NCBI GenBank assembly: GCA_030583865.1
Contig: CP129479.1
Location: 1,376,744-1,440,743 of the forward strand
Reading direction: 5' to 3'
DNA: 64,000 bases
Origin: Thermodesulfobacteriota bacterium
GTDB taxonomy: Bacteria; Desulfobacterota; GWC2-55-46
This document shows positions 16,854 through 26,386 of the stretch, in pieces (positions within the stretch are counted from its first letter, which is position 1; the number at the start of each line of letters is the position of its first letter). The notes under the pieces were generated by a model. The model was not told the origin of the DNA and did not search any database. It saw nothing but the letters and a program-made list of their open reading frames with translations. The position numbers and the translations under genes were made by a program.

Positions 16854-17555
16854 TCAGAGGTGAGACTTGATCTCGTCGCTCTCTGGCTTCACTATCCAGG
16901 GCGTATCCACGCGGAACCTGGATTGTATGTCCCTGCCGGCCTTTTCTGCCTCAGCCCTTGTGCTGAAGAAACCCACCCTCACCCTGTGCCATTGGACCGA
17001 ATCCCTGGTGAAGTCGGCCACGTACGATTTGTACCCAGCTTTCCTCAAGGATATTGCAAGGTTTTGGGCCTCTGGGAGGCTTGCGAAAGAAGCCACGTTT
17101 ATCGCCCACGGCTGTGCCTCGGGCTTCTTGGGCTGTGCGGCTTTTGCGGTCTTGGCCGGTTTCCGCTCCTTTTCAACTGCCTTCTTGACCGGGGCCGCCT
17201 GAACGGGCTCTTTCCTGGCCTGGACCGTCTCCTTCTTTTCAACCTGGGGGGTAGGAGCAGCTTGCTTAACTGCCGTCGAAGGCGCTGCCGTGGTCTCCTT
17301 GAGAGAGGCGGCAGGTACAACAGGCGCTGCAGGGGCCGGCTCTATCGGCGCAGCCGTTGCCTCGACCGGAGCATCCTGTGCAACTATTGCCTCTGCCGGT
17401 GTCTCCTCTACTGTTTCCTCGGTCAGCTTGGCCCTTTTTGAGATGACCTCGTGCCCGCTCTCGTTTTCCTGGCCGGATGGCATGAAGATGAATACGAGCG
17501 CGATAACTATTACCGCCGAAACCGCTCCGATTATGACTACTTTTTTGTCCTTCAA
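16854..17555 (-). CDS. SPOR-domain membrane protein
   Basis: Probable cell-division or envelope protein. A single N-terminal membrane segment (VVIIGAVSAVIVIALVFIFM, about 6-25) is followed by a long Ala/Pro/Val/Lys-rich linker (about 50-150). The C-terminal SPOR domain (about 152-228: WAINVASFASLPEAQNLAISL, YVADF, WHRVRVGFFSTRAEAE) binds septal peptidoglycan lacking stem peptides. This FtsN/DamX-like layout is common; the linker is too variable to name a specific orthologue. The start is TTG at 17555 with a strong AAGGAGG seven bases upstream. It has its own promoter-like sequence and terminator, so it is probably monocistronic. Confidence 0.87.
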   Translation of the reverse strand: MKDKKVVIIGAVSAVIVIALVFIFMPSGQENESGHEVISKRAKLTEETVEETPAEAIVAQDAPVEATAAPIEPAPAAPVVPAASLKETTAAPSTAVKQAAPTPQVEKKETVQARKEPVQAAPVKKAVEKERKPAKTAKAAQPKKPEAQPWAINVASFASLPEAQNLAISLRKAGYKSYVADFTRDSVQWHRVRVGFFSTRAEAEKAGRDIQSRFRVDTPWIVKPESDEIKSHL

Positions 17556-17597
17556 TCCGATACCTCCTTTTGAGCCGGGGGCCTTTTCACGGTGAAG

Positions 17598-17625
17598 TAT
17601 ATAACACGAGCCATGCGCATATCAA
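17598..17625 (-). promoter_or_regulatory. Candidate sigma-70 promoter of the SPOR gene
   Basis: TTGATA (17620-17625) and TATATA (17598-17603) with a 16-bp spacer, read on the minus strand, about 43 bp before the TTG start. Confidence 0.45.
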
Positions 17626-17670
17626 CAGGCATTTGCCACGCCCTGGCAGGCTGCTAAATTTTCAGGAGGT

Positions 17671-17703
17671 AAAATAGAAAAGGGCCCGGCAGCTGCCGGG
17701 CCC
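17671..17703 (-). terminator. Rho-independent terminator after aclA
   Basis: A perfect 22-bp palindrome (GGGCCCGGCA with TGCCGGGCCC, 17682-17703) followed on the minus strand by TTTTCTATTTT. It starts 32 bp past the aclA stop and closes the icd-aclB-aclA operon. Confidence 0.88.
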
Positions 17704-17734
17704 TTTCATCATGAGGCATGACTCGATTTCCATG

Positions 17735-20455
17735 TTACCCGACAAAGGAGCACTTGGAGGCCGCCGTCCTGGTGTCCATGTTGCGGCCCCTGTTCAGGTG
17801 GTCGTCTATCTCGGCTGCGGAGCCTATCATCCTGCCGAAGAGGAAGGTCGTGAAGGCCGCGCTCTCGACCTCTTTGTCCGGCATCTTCCCGGAGCTGTAG
17901 GCCTCCCACATTATCTTGAGAAGAATAACGGCTATGACCGCGTCTATGTTGACGCAGTAGACGTTCTTGCTGACCTTCCAGTCGAAGAGGGACTTTACGA
18001 GGTTATGGTAGAAGTCGAGGAAGACGTTATATACGCCCTTCTCCTCGAAAAGAGCGGCCACGAACCTCTCTCTCGGGTCGTAGTTCACGTCCTTGCCCTT
18101 GAATACCGGGTGGTTTACGCAGGGTATCTTGAGGTACTCGATATTCCCGAGCGCCTTCTGGTCCGCCTTGTACTTTGCGTAGCCCTTCGAGTATTCGTCG
18201 GCAATGGCCCTCAGGTCGAGCCCGTGCTTCCTGCTCGATGGGTCCTTAAGGCCCTTTCCGGAGAACCTCTCGATGAGGAACGCTATTGCCTCGTAGCCGT
18301 TCCCGCCGTGCGCGAACCCGGTGTGGGTGAGGAAGCCCACGAAGCCCTTGTTAAGCTGCACCCTGGCCGGGTCCTCGGGGCCGTCCGCGCTCACCGCGCC
18401 CTTCGCGCCCTGTGCGGAGATGGTGCCGGGGCCGTTCGAGATGATGAGGCCTAAGAGCATCGAGAACTCGAACCTCTCGGTCTCAATGGGCTTCCTGCCT
18501 ATGAGGGCCAGGAAGGCCGCGTCCGTAAAGGACCACTTCTCCACGAGCTCGTCGTTCTTTACGCCGCAGAAGCTGTCCTTCGTGTGCCTGGCCGCGTCAA
18601 CGCTGCACCCGACGAACGAGGAGAATATCCTCGAGTACCAGGGAAGCGCCGCGATTGTGACCTTCGAGATGCTCCTCTTTATGAGGGGCTCCCACCCGAG
18701 CGTCATCCATATGGCCGCGACGAGGGCGTCGGTAGAGGGCTTGCCCTTGGACGCCTCCTTCACGAACTCTATGAACACCGAGCTGCCGCCCGCGTTCTCG
18801 ACCCTCTTTAGGACGGCCTTTGCCGACTTGTCGTCCTTGCCGGCCGTGAGCGCGGCCTTGTCGTCCGCCGGGAGAGCCTTGAGGATGGCGGAGCAGTCGA
18901 ACTTCCCATAACCCGACTGGAGCCCCGATGCCTGGAAGGCCTCGAGGAGTATGCTTGATGCGCGGAGCGCCCCCTTCACCCTGCCCTTGCCGATGATGGA
19001 TATGGCGGACGAAAGGACGCTGTTCGGGGAGCTCTCGGCCTCGCGGGCAGCCTGGGCCGCCGCGAGCGCCCCGTCCCCGTCATGGTTGAGGTGCGCGTTG
19101 AAGGCGGCGTTAGCAAGCTCGACGCCGTACGCGTCCGGGTATCTCTTTATGAGCGAAAAGACCAGGTTCTCCTCGAGCAAGCGCTTCGAGGAATCGAGTA
19201 TGGAGACGTTGTGGACCTTGGTCACCTGGGTGTTCGGGTCCATCATCGAAGCCCCGGAGGCGTCCTTCATGGCCTGCCTCGGGAACTGCGCCCCTATCTG
19301 CCTGTTGATGTGCTCTATCTGCTCGTCATACGGCGAAACTGCCTTGACGGCCTGCATGTCGAGCTCCCTGGGCACCTGGACCGAGGCGTTGCTCCCGAAC
19401 CAGCACTTGAGCGAAAGGTCGCCCTTGGGCTCGAAATCCGACTTTATCCCGTTCTTCTCCATTACCTTGGAGAGCGCCTCCGGTATGTGGGCGATGTTCG
19501 TAACGACCGCGCCCTTCTTTGAGAAATGCGGGGTCTGGGGGGTGTATATGCCGTCCACCCCGAAGTACTCCATGAACCATTTCTCCTTGGCCATCGCGTC
19601 GTCGCCGGAGCCGGCGAGGCTTCCGGCATGTCCGCAGGCCTTGGTGAGCCTCGCCTTCCAGCGGCCCACGACGCACGCCACCGTGGGTTTCTTTATGTCC
19701 AGGCCGTGCTCGTAATATCCGCCCGGCTCCGTGTAGATGACCGCGCCCCTGGACCTGTCGTCGTTATGCAGGGCGTGGAAGAACTCCCGCGGCGAGTAAT
19801 GGATGTAGACGTCCTTTCCGCTCGATATGGAAGTGGTCGTGCCCCAGCCCTTGGTAAGGAGGTAGACCGCGATGGTGGTCGTGAAGTTGCCGGAGTTGGA
19901 GAAGATCGCTATGGAGCCCTTTACAAGGGATTCGTCCGGCTTGTTGCCGCCGAGCGCGCCGCCTATCCTCACCTGGTTCCATGAGTCGGCAACGCCCAGG
20001 CAGTTGCCGCCGAATACGTCCACGCCGTTCGCCTGGCAGATGGCCCTTATGACCCTGGCGTCCGCGACCGAGACCTTCTCGGTCAGTATGATTACCTTCT
20101 TGAGGTCCGGGTTGTGCTTTACCGCCTCGGCTACGCCGTCCTTGACGCCCGAGGGCGGGAGGTAGATGACCGCGGTGTTGAACTTGTGCCCGGCCTTGAG
20201 CCCTTCCTTTATGGAGTTATATACCGGGATGTTGCCGAGCTTTGTCTCGAGCGACTGCCCGGTCCTGCCGGGCATGGTCCCGAAGACGACGTTCCCGCCG
20301 GAGTATATGTGGCTTACAGGCGTTACCGTCCGGCTTTCATTTCCGAGTATGTTCAGCACGCACACGCGGTCCTCTCGCGTGGCTATCTCTCCAAGCGATT
20401 TAATACCGACATAGTACGGGAAGTCCTTTACGCCTTGCTTGTGCATGTCGCTCAC
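17735..20455 (-). CDS. aclA: ATP-citrate lyase, large (citrate-cleaving) subunit, long form
   Basis: With AclB it cleaves citrate plus CoA and ATP to oxaloacetate and acetyl-CoA, the key step of the reductive TCA cycle. The N-terminal 400 residues are like the succinyl-CoA synthetase alpha chain: a CoA-binding fold, then the phosphohistidine loop GHAGSLAGSG with active-site His276. The C-terminal part is citrate-synthase-like (FVGFLTHTGFAHGGNGYEAIAFL, then DPRERFVAALFE). At 906 residues it is far longer than the Chlorobium-type AclA (about 610). It fits the second ACL form that I recall from Nitrospira, Leptospirillum and Magnetococcus. The start may be GTG at 20455 (AAGGA upstream) or ATG three codons later. 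A 143-bp repeat element separates it from aclB. Confidence 0.88.
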   Translation of the reverse strand: MSDMHKQGVKDFPYYVGIKSLGEIATREDRVCVLNILGNESRTVTPVSHIYSGGNVVFGTMPGRTGQSLETKLGNIPVYNSIKEGLKAGHKFNTAVIYLPPSGVKDGVAEAVKHNPDLKKVIILTEKVSVADARVIRAICQANGVDVFGGNCLGVADSWNQVRIGGALGGNKPDESLVKGSIAIFSNSGNFTTTIAVYLLTKGWGTTTSISSGKDVYIHYSPREFFHALHNDDRSRGAVIYTEPGGYYEHGLDIKKPTVACVVGRWKARLTKACGHAGSLAGSGDDAMAKEKWFMEYFGVDGIYTPQTPHFSKKGAVVTNIAHIPEALSKVMEKNGIKSDFEPKGDLSLKCWFGSNASVQVPRELDMQAVKAVSPYDEQIEHINRQIGAQFPRQAMKDASGASMMDPNTQVTKVHNVSILDSSKRLLEENLVFSLIKRYPDAYGVELANAAFNAHLNHDGDGALAAAQAAREAESSPNSVLSSAISIIGKGRVKGALRASSILLEAFQASGLQSGYGKFDCSAILKALPADDKAALTAGKDDKSAKAVLKRVENAGGSSVFIEFVKEASKGKPSTDALVAAIWMTLGWEPLIKRSISKVTIAALPWYSRIFSSFVGCSVDAARHTKDSFCGVKNDELVEKWSFTDAAFLALIGRKPIETERFEFSMLLGLIISNGPGTISAQGAKGAVSADGPEDPARVQLNKGFVGFLTHTGFAHGGNGYEAIAFLIERFSGKGLKDPSSRKHGLDLRAIADEYSKGYAKYKADQKALGNIEYLKIPCVNHPVFKGKDVNYDPRERFVAALFEEKGVYNVFLDFYHNLVKSLFDWKVSKNVYCVNIDAVIAVILLKIMWEAYSSGKMPDKEVESAAFTTFLFGRMIGSAAEIDDHLNRGRNMDTRTAASKCSFVG

Positions 20456-20469
20456 CTTGTCCTTTTTTT

Positions 20470-20612
20470 GGCACCCTCTAGAAATTGATCTTTTCCCCGG
20501 ACTCTGTGTAGTTACGGGGAATGAAAATGCTCACATATTACTCGAATATGCTCCGCTTTTCATTCCCGGCTCCCTTGATTGCGGGAAAAATCTCCACTTT
20601 TTAGAGGCTGCC
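20470..20612. repeat. Structured intergenic repeat, family 2, copy A
   Basis: A 143-bp element between aclB and aclA with inverted ends (GGCACCCTCTAGAAA left; the right end read inversely is GGCAGCCTCTAAAAA). A long inner hairpin has GGGAATGAAAA pairing with TTTTCATTCCC, and CATATT with AATATG. Related copies lie at 51093-51226 (same orientation) and 52525-52662 (inverted). There is no coding capacity, so it is a MITE- or REP-like element or a structured RNA. Confidence 0.75.
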
Positions 20613-20630
20613 TTTTAAAAATCGCTCTTT

Positions 20631-21944
20631 TTACCTGGCCGCGGCTGCCGTCTTCGGTGCTCCGGCCTTCGCCGTCTCCAGCCCGAGGGCCCCGGCGACC
20701 AGCGCCCTGCCCTCTTTCTCCATCCATTTGTCGACGTTGAGGGCGTAGTTTACGACCTCGCTCATGGCGCTGTCGTGGCCGAATATCCTGTATGGGAGCT
20801 TAAGGTTCTCAAGGGTGTCCCTCATGTACGCCATGCCGCGGATGAGGTTCGGGCCTCCCCTGCCTATGACGACGTAAAGCGGCGTGGGGCCCTTGGTGAC
20901 GAAATAGTCCCTCAAGGCGTCGGCCATGGCCCTGAAGGTCTCGTATATGTCCGTGTTGTTGGCCTTGCCGCCGATGATGAAGAGGACGTTGGACTGCTTG
21001 AGCCAGTACTTGAAGACTATCCTCGATATCTGGAACATCTTTTCATACGGCGGGTTGCCGCCGAAGTCAGAGGATATGGTGGCCCTTTCGCCCAGGAGCT
21101 CGGTTACGAGCGCGTTCGCGCCGCCGCCGAAGGTCGGAGCGGTTATCGTGCCCTTGGGGTTCATGACGAAGACGTCGCTCTGCCCCTGGTAGGTCCGGAG
21201 CTGGTTTATTTCCTGCTCGAACTCGGAGTAGTCCGAGGCGAAGAGATGGGCCGGGAGGTCGAGCCTCTTCCAGGAGGGATTGTCGATGTCGAAGGAGCAC
21301 TTGAAGTCGCAGGCGACCGGCGTTAGCCTCCCCTTGCTGTCCGGCGACATGCGTATGGGGTTCAATTCCAGGGTGCTCAGCCCGTAGTTGTTGTATAGCG
21401 TCCAGAGCTTCGGGAGGTTCTGCACGAGCGGGCTTATTATTTCGCCAGGCGCACCGAGCTCTGTAAGGGCGTTCGATATGTGGAAGCTCTTCAAGCCCGT
21501 AAGCGGGTCGAAGGGTATCTCCCGTATCTTGTCCTTGGGGAGCTCCTCTATGTCCATGCCGCCGTGGTGCGTTATGGTCATCATCGGGGCGCGGTAGAGG
21601 GTCGAGTCGGTTATCGAGAAATAGACCTCGTGCTCCGCGGACACCCCTCCCTCGAAGGTGACCCCGTCGGCCTTGACCGAGTTGGTCCCAAAGGTGTGCT
21701 CGATGAAATAGAGCCTCTCCTTCTCCTTCAGGGCGGTAGCTATGTCCTTGGCCCTGCCGATGAGGCCCGCCTTCCCCTTCTTGCCGACCCCGCCCTTGAA
21801 TATGGGCTTTATGAAGACCTGCCCGCACTTCTTGATGAGGTCCTTTATCTCGTCCACGCTCGCTTCAGGCCCGAGGACCTCGGCGTGAGGGTACTCGACC
21901 CTTTTAAGGAGCTTGTGCCCCCAGTAAAGGCCTGTAAGCTGCAT
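20631..21944 (-). CDS. aclB: ATP-citrate lyase, ATP-grasp (succinyl-CoA synthetase beta-like) subunit
   Basis: Provides the ATP-grasp half of ATP-citrate lyase, 437 residues. Visible features are an ATP-grasp region (QVFIKPIFKGGVGKKGKAGLI, then LYFIEHTFGT), a metal-binding segment (STLELNPIRM), and a C-terminal flavodoxin-like part with TFGGGANALVTELLGERA. The ATG at 21944 is chosen over the 15-codon extension because a perfect GGAGGT sits four bases upstream and because the family starts near LTGLYWGHKLL. It lies 87 bp after icd and 175 bp before aclA. The last residues (TAAAAR) form an Ala-rich tail. Without AclA it should have no activity. Confidence 0.9.
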   Translation of the reverse strand: MQLTGLYWGHKLLKRVEYPHAEVLGPEASVDEIKDLIKKCGQVFIKPIFKGGVGKKGKAGLIGRAKDIATALKEKERLYFIEHTFGTNSVKADGVTFEGGVSAEHEVYFSITDSTLYRAPMMTITHHGGMDIEELPKDKIREIPFDPLTGLKSFHISNALTELGAPGEIISPLVQNLPKLWTLYNNYGLSTLELNPIRMSPDSKGRLTPVACDFKCSFDIDNPSWKRLDLPAHLFASDYSEFEQEINQLRTYQGQSDVFVMNPKGTITAPTFGGGANALVTELLGERATISSDFGGNPPYEKMFQISRIVFKYWLKQSNVLFIIGGKANNTDIYETFRAMADALRDYFVTKGPTPLYVVIGRGGPNLIRGMAYMRDTLENLKLPYRIFGHDSAMSEVVNYALNVDKWMEKEGRALVAGALGLETAKAGAPKTAAAAR

Positions 21945-22031
21945 AACTACCTCCGTTCTTTGCCGATAGGGTTGATGGCCGCCCCGCAATAAAATCCCGG
22001 GGGCGGCCCGGTATCTATATCGACCAGGTAT

Positions 22032-24332
<2,301 letters not shown>

Positions 24333-24414
24333 CTATCGCAAGCGGTTGTCAAAGAGTTTGCTTCCGGGCTGCGCCTATCCGGACTCGGCCCTGCCCCCCG
24401 GGGCGGCACGGCAT

Positions 24415-24474
24415 AAAAAAACCGCCAAGGCAAAAGATGCGGGTCTTCAAAACCCGAGTCAATTGCCCAGACGG
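24415..24474 (-). terminator. Expression-platform terminator of the ZTP riboswitch
   Basis: The twelve bases CCGTCTGGGCAA (24463-24474, minus strand), which form the 3' end of the aptamer, pair with TTGCCTTGGCGG (24422-24433) with one U-U mismatch. Seven U's follow directly (24415-24421). An inner hairpin (CGGGT and ACCCG, 24440-24456) fills the loop. Ligand binding should hold the 5' strand in the aptamer and prevent termination, giving an ON switch. Confidence 0.87.
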
Positions 24475-24540
24475 TCGGCCTTCATATTCGGAAACCCCGC
24501 TCCCCGGTGGTGCCCACCTTGATTCCGTCAGTTACGGGAT
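24464..24540 (-). promoter_or_regulatory. ZTP/ZMP riboswitch aptamer (pfl motif)
   Basis: Read on the minus strand, the conserved pfl-motif blocks appear in order: ACTGACGG, AAGGTGGGCACCACC, GGGGAGCGGGGT, a short variable linker, then CCGTCTGGGCA. P1 forms between ATCCCGT (24534-24540) and GCGGGGT, including the U-G closing pair. The usual GGCG/CGCC pairing is replaced by GACGG/CCGTC, a compensatory change that supports a functional fold. The class senses the purine intermediates ZMP/ZTP that signal low 10-formyl-tetrahydrofolate, and is usually found before purH, folD, fhs or glyA. Here the next gene is icd, 215 bp downstream. The rest of the 24249-24713 gap holds the promoter, this switch, an unexplained 166-nt leader and a CCTGGCAGGCTGCT repeat remnant (24546-24559). 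Confidence 0.92.
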
Positions 24541-24644
24541 TTTGACCTGGCAGGCTGCTGGTATATTTTGAGAGAACCTTTTTTCTAAAATGGTTCTCCC
24601 AAAGTTATTAGCAATCTGTTAAGGCCTATCTATAAGGCTTGAGA

Positions 24645-24673
24645 AGTGTAGGACAAGAAGGGGTTTTTGTCAA
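24645..24673 (-). promoter_or_regulatory. Promoter of the riboswitch-icd-aclB-aclA transcript
   Basis: Consensus -35 TTGACA (24668-24673), 17-bp spacer and -10 TACACT (24645-24650) on the minus strand. Transcription from about 24638 would read through a GAGAACC/GGTTCTC hairpin and then the ZTP aptamer. It lies just after the stop of the HIT gene. Confidence 0.72.
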
Positions 24674-24713
24674 GCCTTTTTTGCCGGTCTTTTCCGGCGT
24701 ATTGCCGGTCTTT

Positions 24714-25196
24714 TCAGTCTATGGATTCGTAGCGCGGGAGGAGCCTTGAGAGGGTGTCCGCGAGGTGTTCGGGCATGACCTTTACGTCGGCGATGGCAGG
24801 CATGAAGTTGGCGTCGCCCGGCCACCTTGGCACGACGTGCAAGTGCAGGTGGTCGTCTATTCCCGCGCCTGCAGCCTTCCCTATGTTCATGCCTATGTTG
24901 AAGCCGCCGGGGGACATTGATTCCGTGAGCACCCTCGTGGAATGTGCCGTGAGGCGGAAGATATCCGCCGACTCTTCCACGGTAAGCGACTCGATATCCG
25001 GGACGTGGCGGAGGGGCGCTATCATCAGGTGGCCGTTATTGTAGGGGTATTTGTTCAGTACGACGAGGGAATGCCTTCCCCTGTACAGGAGAAGCCCATC
25101 TCCGGGCCTGCCGGTCCCGGCCTTGCAGAATACGCAGCCCTTCTCCTTCCCTGACTTGATGTACTCGAGGCGCCAGGGCGCCCACAGGCGTTTCAT
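24714..25196 (-). CDS. HIT-family nucleotide hydrolase (Ap4A hydrolase-like)
   Basis: A 160-residue histidine-triad protein. The active-site triad is His116-x-His118-x-His120 (DDHLHLHVVPRW). The N-terminal CVFCKA (Cys21, Cys24) is typical of zinc-containing branch members that act on diadenosine polyphosphates or other nucleotidyl conjugates. The LNKYPYNNGHLMIAP segment (47-61) is the family hallmark. Its ATG overlaps the IHF/HU stop by one base (TGATG), so it is the last gene of the rpsA-sppA-ihf series. A 14-bp sequence (TTGCCGGTCTTTTC) is repeated with a 21-bp period over its 3' end (24681-24715). Confidence 0.92.
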   Translation of the reverse strand: MKRLWAPWRLEYIKSGKEKGCVFCKAGTGRPGDGLLLYRGRHSLVVLNKYPYNNGHLMIAPLRHVPDIESLTVEESADIFRLTAHSTRVLTESMSPGGFNIGMNIGKAAGAGIDDHLHLHVVPRWPGDANFMPAIADVKVMPEHLADTLSRLLPRYESID

Positions 25197-25480
25197 CAGT
25201 TCCCGTCGTTTATCCTTTCCCGTATCTCCTTGCCGGCCTTGAAGAAGGGCACCTTCTTGGCGTCTATGAAGATGTTCTCGCCTGATTTGGGGTTACGGCC
25301 CTGCCGTCCGTCGCGTTCCTTGATCTTGAAGCTGCCGAACCCGCGTATCTCCACCTTGTCGCCCTTGGACAGGCTCTGGGCCATTGACTCGAACAGGGTG
25401 TCGACGATTATCTCCACGTCCCTCCTCGAGAAATTGGTGATCTTTGCGGCTACGGCCTCGATCAGCTCACTCTTGGTCAT
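25196..25480 (-). CDS. ihfB: HU/IHF-family DNA-binding protein (IHF beta-like)
   Basis: Small DNA-bending nucleoid protein of 94 residues. It shows the family signature GFGSFKIKERDGRQGRNPKSGE (about 47-68), with the intercalating Pro in RNPKSG on the DNA-binding arm. The N-terminus MTKSELIEAVAAK is typical of IHF-beta, and the position right after rpsA-sppA matches ihfB in deltaproteobacteria and in E. coli (rpsA-ihfB). HU cannot be excluded without a phylogeny. It starts 18 bp after the sppA stop. Confidence 0.93.
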   Translation of the reverse strand: MTKSELIEAVAAKITNFSRRDVEIIVDTLFESMAQSLSKGDKVEIRGFGSFKIKERDGRQGRNPKSGENIFIDAKKVPFFKAGKEIRERINDGN

Positions 25481-25498
25481 GTTGCTTTCTGCCTCCTT

Positions 25499-26386
25499 TT
25501 ACCTGGCTGGATTTGGCATCAGATACATCAACCTAAGGCCCGAGAGGAGCTCGGTGAGTTTGTCCACCGAGGCGTCCCCCATCAACGCCTTCCAGAAGCC
25601 TACGTTCTTCTTCCTCGGATATATCACCTCGGGCTCGCCTTCGATCCCCGCAAGGCGTGCGCCGAGTTCAATAGCGTCATGGAGGCCCCCGAGCTCGTCA
25701 ACCAGCCCCTCTGCCTTGGCCTGCGCGCCCGAGAATATCCTGCCGTCGGCAAGCCTCTTTACGGCCTCCGGCGGAAGCCCCCTGCCTTCGGCAACGGCCT
25801 CTACGAACTGGCTGTTCACGTCGTCTATGACCGACTGGAGGAGCTCTCTTTCCTCCTCGTCCATCTCGCGGAGCGGCGAGCCTACGTCCTTGAACCTGCC
25901 GCTCTTGACCACATACCCCTTGAGACCGAGCTTCCCAAGGAGCTCCTGCACGTTGAAAAATTCTATTATGACGCCTATCGAGCCCGTTATGGTGCCGGGG
26001 TTGGCCACGATTTTATGCGCCGCCACCGCCGCGTAGTACCCGCCCGAGGCGGCGATCGTCCCCATCGAGGCGACTACCGTCTTCTTTTCCCTTAGCCGCT
26101 CTATTTCCCTGTGTATCTCCTGCGAGGGCCCCACCGCGCCGCCAGGCGAATCTATGCGGAGCACCACGGCCTTTATGTCCGCCCTCTCCCCGAGCTCGCG
26201 TAGCTCGCGGGTGAAATCGTTCGGCTCTGCGATTATCCCCTCGAGCTCCACTACCGCCACCTTGTCAGCGCCGATGCCGCGTCCGGCGATGACGCCCACG
26301 GCTATGGAGACGAGTATTATGGCTATGAAAACGGCCCCGAAGGCCGCAAGGAGGTTCCTCAGGAACTCCCCTCTGCGCCCGTGCAT
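25499..26386 (-). CDS. sppA: Signal peptide peptidase SppA (36K type)
   Basis: Membrane-anchored serine protease that degrades cleaved signal peptides. An N-terminal membrane anchor (about 12-35) is followed by a Clp-like protease domain. The nucleophile is probably Ser114 (GTIAASGGYYAA) and the general base Lys166 (VKSGRFKDVGS). The 52-residue spacing equals that of the Bacillus enzyme as I recall it. The RIDSPGGAVGPSQEI oxyanion-hole segment is at about 78-91. At 295 residues it is the short, single-domain form. Its ATG overlaps the rpsA stop by one base, a coupling seen in related genomes. Confidence 0.94.
   Translation of the reverse strand: MHGRRGEFLRNLLAAFGAVFIAIILVSIAVGVIAGRGIGADKVAVVELEGIIAEPNDFTRELRELGERADIKAVVLRIDSPGGAVGPSQEIHREIERLREKKTVVASMGTIAASGGYYAAVAAHKIVANPGTITGSIGVIIEFFNVQELLGKLGLKGYVVKSGRFKDVGSPLREMDEEERELLQSVIDDVNSQFVEAVAEGRGLPPEAVKRLADGRIFSGAQAKAEGLVDELGGLHDAIELGARLAGIEGEPEVIYPRKKNVGFWKALMGDASVDKLTELLSGLRLMYLMPNPAR

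Noticed and set aside
17682-17703. Restriction- or operator-like perfect 22-bp palindrome
   Set aside because: Position just after aclA and the following T-tract identify it as a terminator stem.
24421-24480. Selenocysteine tRNA suggested by a CTTCAAA loop on a GGGT/ACCC stem
   Set aside because: No acceptor, T arm or long variable arm can be built. The hairpin is the inner part of the ZTP riboswitch terminator on the other strand.
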